A stretch of 64,000 nt of DNA, from positions 62,001 to 126,000 of the forward strand of contig JAPNXP010000006.1 in assembly GCA_028753945.1 (NCBI GenBank). The letters run 5' to 3'. The translations under genes were made by a program, and so were the position numbers. Source of the DNA: Hexactinellida sp. DTS-2022 (taxonomy: Eukaryota; Porifera; Hexactinellida). Below, piece after piece: positions 56,401-64,000 of this stretch. The notes beneath the pieces were generated by a model. The model was not told where the DNA came from. It made no database searches and worked only from the letters and a program-made list of their open reading frames with translations. How positions within the stretch are numbered: the stretch's first letter is position 1; each line of letters begins with the position of its first letter.

Positions 56401-59400
56401 TGAATTTCAAATCATAACGAAGGTCCACTGTATATAATGTGCTATATATTGTACGCAAAATGCGTACAATATTATAGTGGAGACATAATGAATTTCGAAT
56501 CATAACGAAGGTCTACTGTATATAATGTGCTAAATATTGTACGCAAAATGCGTACAATATTATAGTGGAGACATAATGAATTTCGAATCATAACGAAAGT
56601 CCACTGTAGTATAATGTGCTATATATTGTACGCAAAATGGGTACAATATTATAGTGGAGACATAATGAATTTCGAATCATAACGAAGGTCTACTGTATAT
56701 AATGTGCTATATATTGTACGCAAAATGGGTACAATATTATAGTGGAGACATAATGAATTTCGAATCATAACGAAGGTCTACTGTATATAATGTGCTATAT
56801 ATTGTCCGCAAAATGGGTACAATATTATAGTGGAGACATAATGAATTTCGAATCATAACGAAGGTCCACTGTATATAATGTGCTAAATATTGTACGCAAA
56901 ATGCGTACAATATTATAGTGGAGACATAATGAATTTCGAATCATAACGAAGGTCTACTGTATATAATGTGCTATATATTGTACGCAAAATGCGTACAATA
57001 TTATAGTGGAGACATAATGAATTTCGAATCATAACGAAGGTCTACTGTATATAATGTGCTATATATTGTACGCAAAATGCGTCCAATATTATAGTGGAGA
57101 CATAATGAATTTCGAATCATAACGAAGGTCTACTGTATATAATGTGCTAAATATTGTACGCAAAATGCGTACAATATTATAGTGGAGACATAATGAATTT
57201 CGAATCATAGCGAAGGTCTACTGTATATAATGTGCTATATATTGTACGCAAAATGCGTCCAATATTATAGTTGGAGACATAATGAATTTCGAATCATAAC
57301 GAAGGTCTACTGTAGTATAATGTGCTAAATATTGTACGCAAAATGCGTACAATATTATAGTGGAGACATAATGAATTTCGAATCATAACGAAGGTCTACT
57401 GTATATAATGTGCTAAATATTGTACGCAAAATGCGTACAATATTATAGTGGAGACATAATGAATTTCGAATCATAGCGAAGGTCTACTGTATATAATGTG
57501 CTATATATTGTACGCAAAATGCGTCCAATATTATAGTTGGAGACATAATGAATTTCGAATCATAACGAAGGTCTACTGTATATAATGTGCTATATATTGT
57601 ACGCAAAATGCGTACAATATTATAGTGGAGATATAATGAATTTCGAATCATAACGAAGGTCTACTGTATATAATGTGCTAAATATTGTACGCAAAATGCG
57701 TACAATATTATAGTGGAGACATAATGAATTTCGAATCATAACGAAGGTCTACTGTATATAATGTGCTATATATTGTACGCAAAATGCGTCCAATATTATA
57801 GTGGAGACATAATGAATTTCGAATCATAACGAAGGTCTACTGTATATAATGTGCTATATATTGTCCGCAAAATGGGTACAATATTATAGTGGAGACATAA
57901 TGAATTTCGAATCATAACGAAGGTCAACTGTATATAATGTGCTAAATATTGTACGCAAAATGCGTACAATATTATAGTGGAGACACAATGAATTTCGAAT
58001 CATAACGAAGGTCTACTGTATATAATGTGCTATATATTGTACGCAAAATGCGTCCAATATTATAGTGGAGACATAATGAATTTCGAATCATAACGAAGGT
58101 CTACTGTAGTATAATGTGCTATATATTGTACGCAAAATGCGTCCAATATTATAGTGGAGACATAATGAATTTCGAATCATAACGAAGGTCTACTGTATAT
58201 AATGTGCTAAATATTGTACGCAAAATGCGTACAATATTATAGTGGAGACATAATGAATTTCGAATCATAGCGAAGGTCTACTGTATATAATGTGCTATAT
58301 ATTGTACGCAAAATGCGTACAATATTATAGTGGAGACATAATGAATTTCGAATCATAACGAAGGTCTACTGTATATAATGTGCTAAATATTGTACGCAAA
58401 ATGCGTACAATATTATAGTGGAGACATAATGAATTTCGAATCATAGCGAAGGTCTACTGTATATAATGTGCTATATATTGTACGCAAAATGCGTACAATA
58501 TTATAGTGGAGACATAATGAATTTCGAATCATAACGAAGGTCTACTGTATATAATGTGCTAAATATTGTACGCAAAATGCGTACAATATTATAGTGGAGA
58601 CATAATGAATTTCGAATCATAACGAAGGTCTACTGTATATAATGTGCTATATATTGTCCGCAAAATGGGTACAATATTATAGTGGAGACATAATGAATTT
58701 CGAATCATAACGAAGGTCTACTGTAGTATAATGTGCTATATATTGTACGCAAAATGCGTACAATATTACAGCGGAGTCATAATGAATTTCGAATCATACG
58801 AAGGTCTACTGTAGTATAATGTGCTATATATTGTACGCAAAATGCGTACAATATTACAGCGGAGTCATAATGAATTTCGAATCATAACGAAGGTCTACTG
58901 TAGTATAATGTGCTATATATTGTACGCAAAATGCGTACAATATTATAGTTGAGTCATAATGAATTTCGAATCATAACGAAGGTCTACTGTATATAATGTG
59001 CTAAATATTGTACGCAAAATGCGTACAATATTATAGTTGAGTCATAATGAATTTCGAATCATACGAAGGTCTACTGTATATAATGTGCTAAATATTGTAC
59101 GCAAAATGCGTACAATATTATAGTGGAGACACAATGAATTTCGAATCATAACGAAGGTCTACTGTATATAATGTGCTATATATTGTACGCAAAATGCGTA
59201 CAATATTATAGTTGAGTCATAATGAATTTCGAATCATAACGAAGGTCTACTGTATATAATGTGCTATATATTGTACGCAAAATGCGTACAATATTACAGC
59301 GGAGTCATAATGAATTTCGAATCATAACGAAGGTCTACTGTAGTATAATGTGCTATATATTGTACGCAAAATGCGTACAATATTACAGCGGAGTCATAAT

Positions 59401-62400
59401 GAATTTCGAATCATACGAAGGTCTACTGTAGTATAATGTGCTATATATTGTACGCAAAATGCGTACAATATTACAGCGGAGTCATAATGAATTTCGAATC
59501 ATACGAAGGTCTACTGTAGTATAATGTGCTATATATTGTACGCAAAATGCGTACAATATTACAGCGGAGTCATAATGAATTTCGAATCATAACGAAGGTC
59601 TACTGTAGTATAATGTGCTATATATTGTACGCAAAATGCGTACAATATTATAGTTGAGTCATAATGAATTTCGAATCATAACGAAGGTCTACTGTATATA
59701 ATGTGCTAAATATTGTACGCAAAATGCGTACAATATTATAGTTGAGTCATAATGAATTTCGAATCATACGAAGGTCTACTGTATATAATGTGCTATATAT
59801 TGTACGCAAAATGCGTACAATATTACAGCGGAGTCATAATGAATTTCGAATCATAACGAAGGTCCACTGTAGTATAATGTGCTACATATTGTACGCAAAA
59901 TGCGTACAATATTATAGTTGAGTCATAATGAATTTCGAATCATACGAAGGTCTACTGTATATAATGTGCTATATATTGTACGCAAAATGCGTACAATATT
60001 ACAGCGGAGTCATAATGAATTTCGAATCATAACGAAGGTCTACTGTAGTATAATGTGCTATATATTGTACGCAAAATGCGTACAATATTACAGCGGAGTC
60101 ATAATGAATTTCGAATCATAACGAAGGTCCACTGTAGTATAATGTGCTACATATTGTACGCAAAATGCGTACAATATTATAGTTGAGTCATAATGAATTT
60201 CGAATCATACGAAGGTCTACTGTATATAATGTGCTATATATTGTACGCAAAATGCGTACAATATTACAGTGGAGACATAATGAATTTCGAATCATAACGA
60301 AGGTCTACTGTAGTATAATGTGCTATATATTGTACGCAAAATGCGTACAATATTATAGTTGAGTCATAATGAATTTCGAATCATAACGAAGGTCTACTGT
60401 ATATAATGTGCTAAATATTGTACGCAAAATGCGTACAATATTACAGCGGAGTCATAATGAATTTCGAATCATAACGAAGGTCTACTGTTTTTAATGTGCT
60501 ACATATTGTACGCAAAATGCGTACAATATTATAGTTGAGTCATAATGAATTTCGAATCATACGAAGGTCTACTGTATATAATGTGCTATATATTGTACGC
60601 AAAATGAGTACAATATTACAGTGGAGACATAATGAATTTCGAATCATAACGAAGGTCTACTGTATATAATGTGCTAAATATTGTACGCAAAATGCGTACA
60701 ATATTACAGCGGAGTCATAATGAATTTCGAATCATAACGAAGGTCTACTGTTTTTAATGTGCTACATATTGTACGCAAAATGCGTACAATATTATAGTTG
60801 AGTCATAATGAATTTCGAATCATACGAAGGTCTACTGTATATAATGTGCTATATATTGTACGCAAAATGAGTACAATATTACAGTGGAGACATAATGAAT
60901 TTCGAATCATAACGAAGGTCTACTGTATATAATGTGCTATATATTGTACGCAAAATGCGTACAATATTATAGTTGAGTCATAATGAATTTCGAATCATAC
61001 GAAGGTCTACTGTATATAATGTGCTATATATTGTACGCAAAATGCGTACAATATTACAGTGGAGACATAATGAATTTCGAATCATAACGAAGGTCTACTG
61101 TATATAATGTGCTATATATTGTACGCAAAATGCGTACAATATTATAGTTGAGTCATAATGAATTTCGAATCATACGAAGGTCTACTGTATATAATGTGCT
61201 ATATATTGTACGCAAAATGCGTACAATATTACAGTGGAGACATAATGAATTTCGAATCATAACGAAGGTCTACTGTATATAATGTGCTACATATTGTACG
61301 CAAAATGCGTACAATATTATAGTGGAGACATAATGAATTTCGAATCATAACGAAGGTCTACTGTAGTATAATGTGCTATATATTGTACGCAAAATGCGTA
61401 CAATATTACAGCGGAGTCATAATGAATTTCGAATCATACGAAGGTCTACTGTAGTATAATGTGCTATATATTGTACGCAAAATGCGTACAATATTACAGC
61501 GGAGTCATAATGAATTTCGAATCATAACGAAGGTCTACTGTATATAATGTGCTATATATTGTACGCAAAATGCGTACAATATTATAGTGGAGACATAATG
61601 AATTTCGAATCATAACGAAGGTCTACTGTATATAATGTGCTATATATTGTACGCAAAATGCGTACAATATTACAGTGGAGACATAATGAATTTCGAATCA
61701 TAACGAAGGTCTACTGTATATAATGTGCTATATATTGTACGCAAAATGCGTACAATATTACAGTGGAGACATAATGAATTTCGAATCATAACGAAGGTCT
61801 ACTGTATATAATGTGCTACATATTGTACGCAAAATGCGTACAATATTATAGTTGAGTCATAATGAATTTCGAATCATACGAAGGTCTACTGTATATAATG
61901 TGCTATATATTGTACGCAAAATGCGTACAATATTACAGTGGAGACATAATGAATTTCGAATCATAACGAAGGTCTACTGTATATAATGTGCTATATATTG
62001 TACGCAAAATGCGTACAATATTACAGCGGAGTCATAATGAATTTCGAATCATAACGAAGGTCTACTGTATATAATGTGCTATATATTGTACGCAAAATGC
62101 GTACAATATTATAGTGGAGACATAATGAATTTCGAATCATAACGAAGGTCTACTGTATATAATGTGCTATATATTGTACGCAAAATGCGTACAATATTAC
62201 AGTGGAGACATAATGAATTTCGAATCATAACGAAGGTCTGATGTATATAATGTGCTATATATTGTACGCAAAATGCGTACAATATTATAGTTGAGTCATA
62301 ATGAATTTCGAATCATACGAAGGTCTACTGTATATAATGTGCTATATATTGTACGCAAAATGCGTACAATATTACAGTGGAGACATAATGAATTTCGAAT

Positions 62401-64000
62401 CATAACGAAGGTCTACTGTATATAATGTGCTATATATTGTACGCAAAATGCGTACAATATTATAGTGGAGACATAATGAATTTCGAATCATAACGAAGGT
62501 CTACTGTATATAATGTGCTATATATTGTACGCAAAATGCGTACAATATTATAGTGGAGACATAATGAATTTCGAATCCTAACGAAGGTCTACTGTATATA
62601 ATGTGCTATATATTGTACGCAAAATGCGTACAATATTATAGTGGAGACATAGTGAATTTCGAATCCTAACGAAGGTCCACTGTAGTATAATGTGCTATAT
62701 ATTGGACGCAAAATGCGTACAATATTATAGTGGAGTCATAATGAATTTCGAATCCTAACGAAGGTCCACTGTAGTATAATGTGCTACATATTGTACGCAA
62801 AATGCGTACAATATTATAGTTGAGTCATAATGAATTTCGAATCATACGAAGGTCTACTGTATATAATGTGCTATATATTGTACGCAAAATGCGTACAATA
62901 TTATAGTGGAGACATAATGAATTTCGAATCCTAACGAAGGTCTACTGTATATAATGTGCTATATATTGTACGCAAAATGCGTACAATATTATAGTGGAGA
63001 CATAGTGAATTTCGAATCCTAACGAAGGTCCACTGTAGTATAATGTGCTATATATTGGACGCAAAATGCGTACAATATTATAGTGGAGTCATAATGAATT
63101 TCGAATCCTAACGAAGGTCCACTGTAGTATAATGTGCTACATATTGTACGCAAAATGCGTACAATATTATAGTTGAGTCATAATGAATTTCGAATCATAC
63201 GAAGGTCTACTGTATATAATGTGCTATATATTGTACGCAAAATGCGTACAATATTATAGTGGAGACATAATGAATTTCGAATCATAACGAAGGTCTACTG
63301 TATATAATGTGCTATATATTGTACGCAAAATGCGTACAATATTACAGCGGAGTCATAATGAATTTCGAATCATAACGAAGGTCTACTGTATATAATGTGC
63401 TATATATTGTACGCAAAATGCGTACAATATTATAGTGGAGACATAATGAATTTCGAATCATAACGAAGGTATACTGTATATAATGTGCTATATATTGTAC
63501 GCAAAATGCGTACAATATTACAGCGGAGTCATAATGAATTTCGAATCATAACGAAGGTCTACTGTATATAATGTGCTATATATTGTACGCAAAATGCGTA
63601 CAATATTATAGTGGAGACATAATGAATTTCGAATCATAACGAAGGTCTACTGTATATAATGTGCTATATATTGTACGCAAAATGCGTACAATATTACAGT
63701 GGAGACATAATGAATTTCGAATCATAACGAAGGTCTGATGTATATAATGTGCTATATATTGTACGCAAAATGCGTACAATATTATAGTTGAGTCATAATG
63801 AATTTCGAATCATACGAAGGTCTACTGTATATAATGTGCTATATATTGTACGCAAAATGCGTACAATATTACAGTGGAGACATAATGAATTTCGAATCAT
63901 AACGAAGGTCTACTGTATATAATGTGCTATATATTGTACGCAAAATGCGTACAATATTATAGTGGAGACATAATGAATTTCGAATCATAACGAAGGTCTA
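41482..64000 (+). repeat. Satellite array, ~88-bp monomer, ~255 copies in window, open at right
   Basis: Head-to-tail monomers of 87-89 bp. Order within a monomer: GGTCTACTGTATATAATGTG, CTATATATTGTACGC, AAAAT, GCGTACAATATTATAGTG, GAGACATAATGAATTTCGAA, TCATAACGAA. ATATTGTACGC and GCGTACAATAT form an 11-bp perfect hairpin stem around AAAAT. Variants fall in zones: TGTAGTATAATGTGCTAAAT near the left edge; GCGTCC and GCAAAATGGGT types in the middle; ACAGCGGAGTCAT and TTGAGTCAT types with the deletion CATACGAAG from about 58.76 kb to the end. Copy number is length divided by 88. Open frames inside are repeat artefacts. Confidence 0.98.

Noticed and set aside
41482..64000. Regular repeats resembling a CRISPR array
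   Set aside because: The whole 88-bp unit is conserved with no unique spacers, and the context is eukaryotic; it is a satellite.

Overview
This is nuclear DNA from an animal. Every confident gene is split by short GT-AG introns, and the set (plexin, ASZ1/GASZ, an R-Ras GTPase, a VWC plus cystine-knot secreted protein, ARPC4, TMEM258, SMIM8) is metazoan. AT-rich sequence, short gaps between genes on the left, and many small DNA-transposon remnants suggest an invertebrate, perhaps an early-branching one such as a sponge; the species cannot be fixed from sequence alone.

Layout. 1-13.7 kb: five genes head to tail on + : the 3' end of a plexin, ASZ1, ARPC4, TMEM258 and SMIM8, the first four separated by only about 120-215 bp. 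13.7-18.9 kb: a repeat-rich gap holding one intronless gene for a secreted, probably membrane-anchored LolA-like protein (16332-16994). 18.9-22.4 kb: two minus-strand signalling genes, an R-Ras-type GTPase and a DUSP14/18/21-like phosphatase whose signature reads YC instead of HC. 22.7-25.3 kb: a plus-strand secreted VWC/cystine-knot gene, divergent from the phosphatase. 27.4-29.5 kb: a minus-strand coiled-coil protein of unknown role. 29.6-35.2 kb: no genes, but a composite array of about 120-bp foldback elements, about 300-bp conserved cores, and a tandem palindromic repeat. 35.35-41.12 kb: eleven 3' exons of a minus-strand VWA-domain gene. 41.48-64.0 kb: an unbroken satellite of about 88-bp monomers (about 255 copies by division) that runs off the window.

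Main points. The satellite monomer carries a 3' end resembling the terminal inverted repeats of the many pogo-like MITEs in the window (CAGT...TTCGTTAT), so it probably grew from such an element. It lies where the 5' exons of the VWA gene should be, so it may sit in a very large intron. Three separate genes show tandem duplications anchored on a 5' splice site, and one shows tandem copies of a complete 3' splice site. Gene models were built by hand: every listed exon junction keeps frame and phase, and alignments are to family sequences as known, not to a database search.
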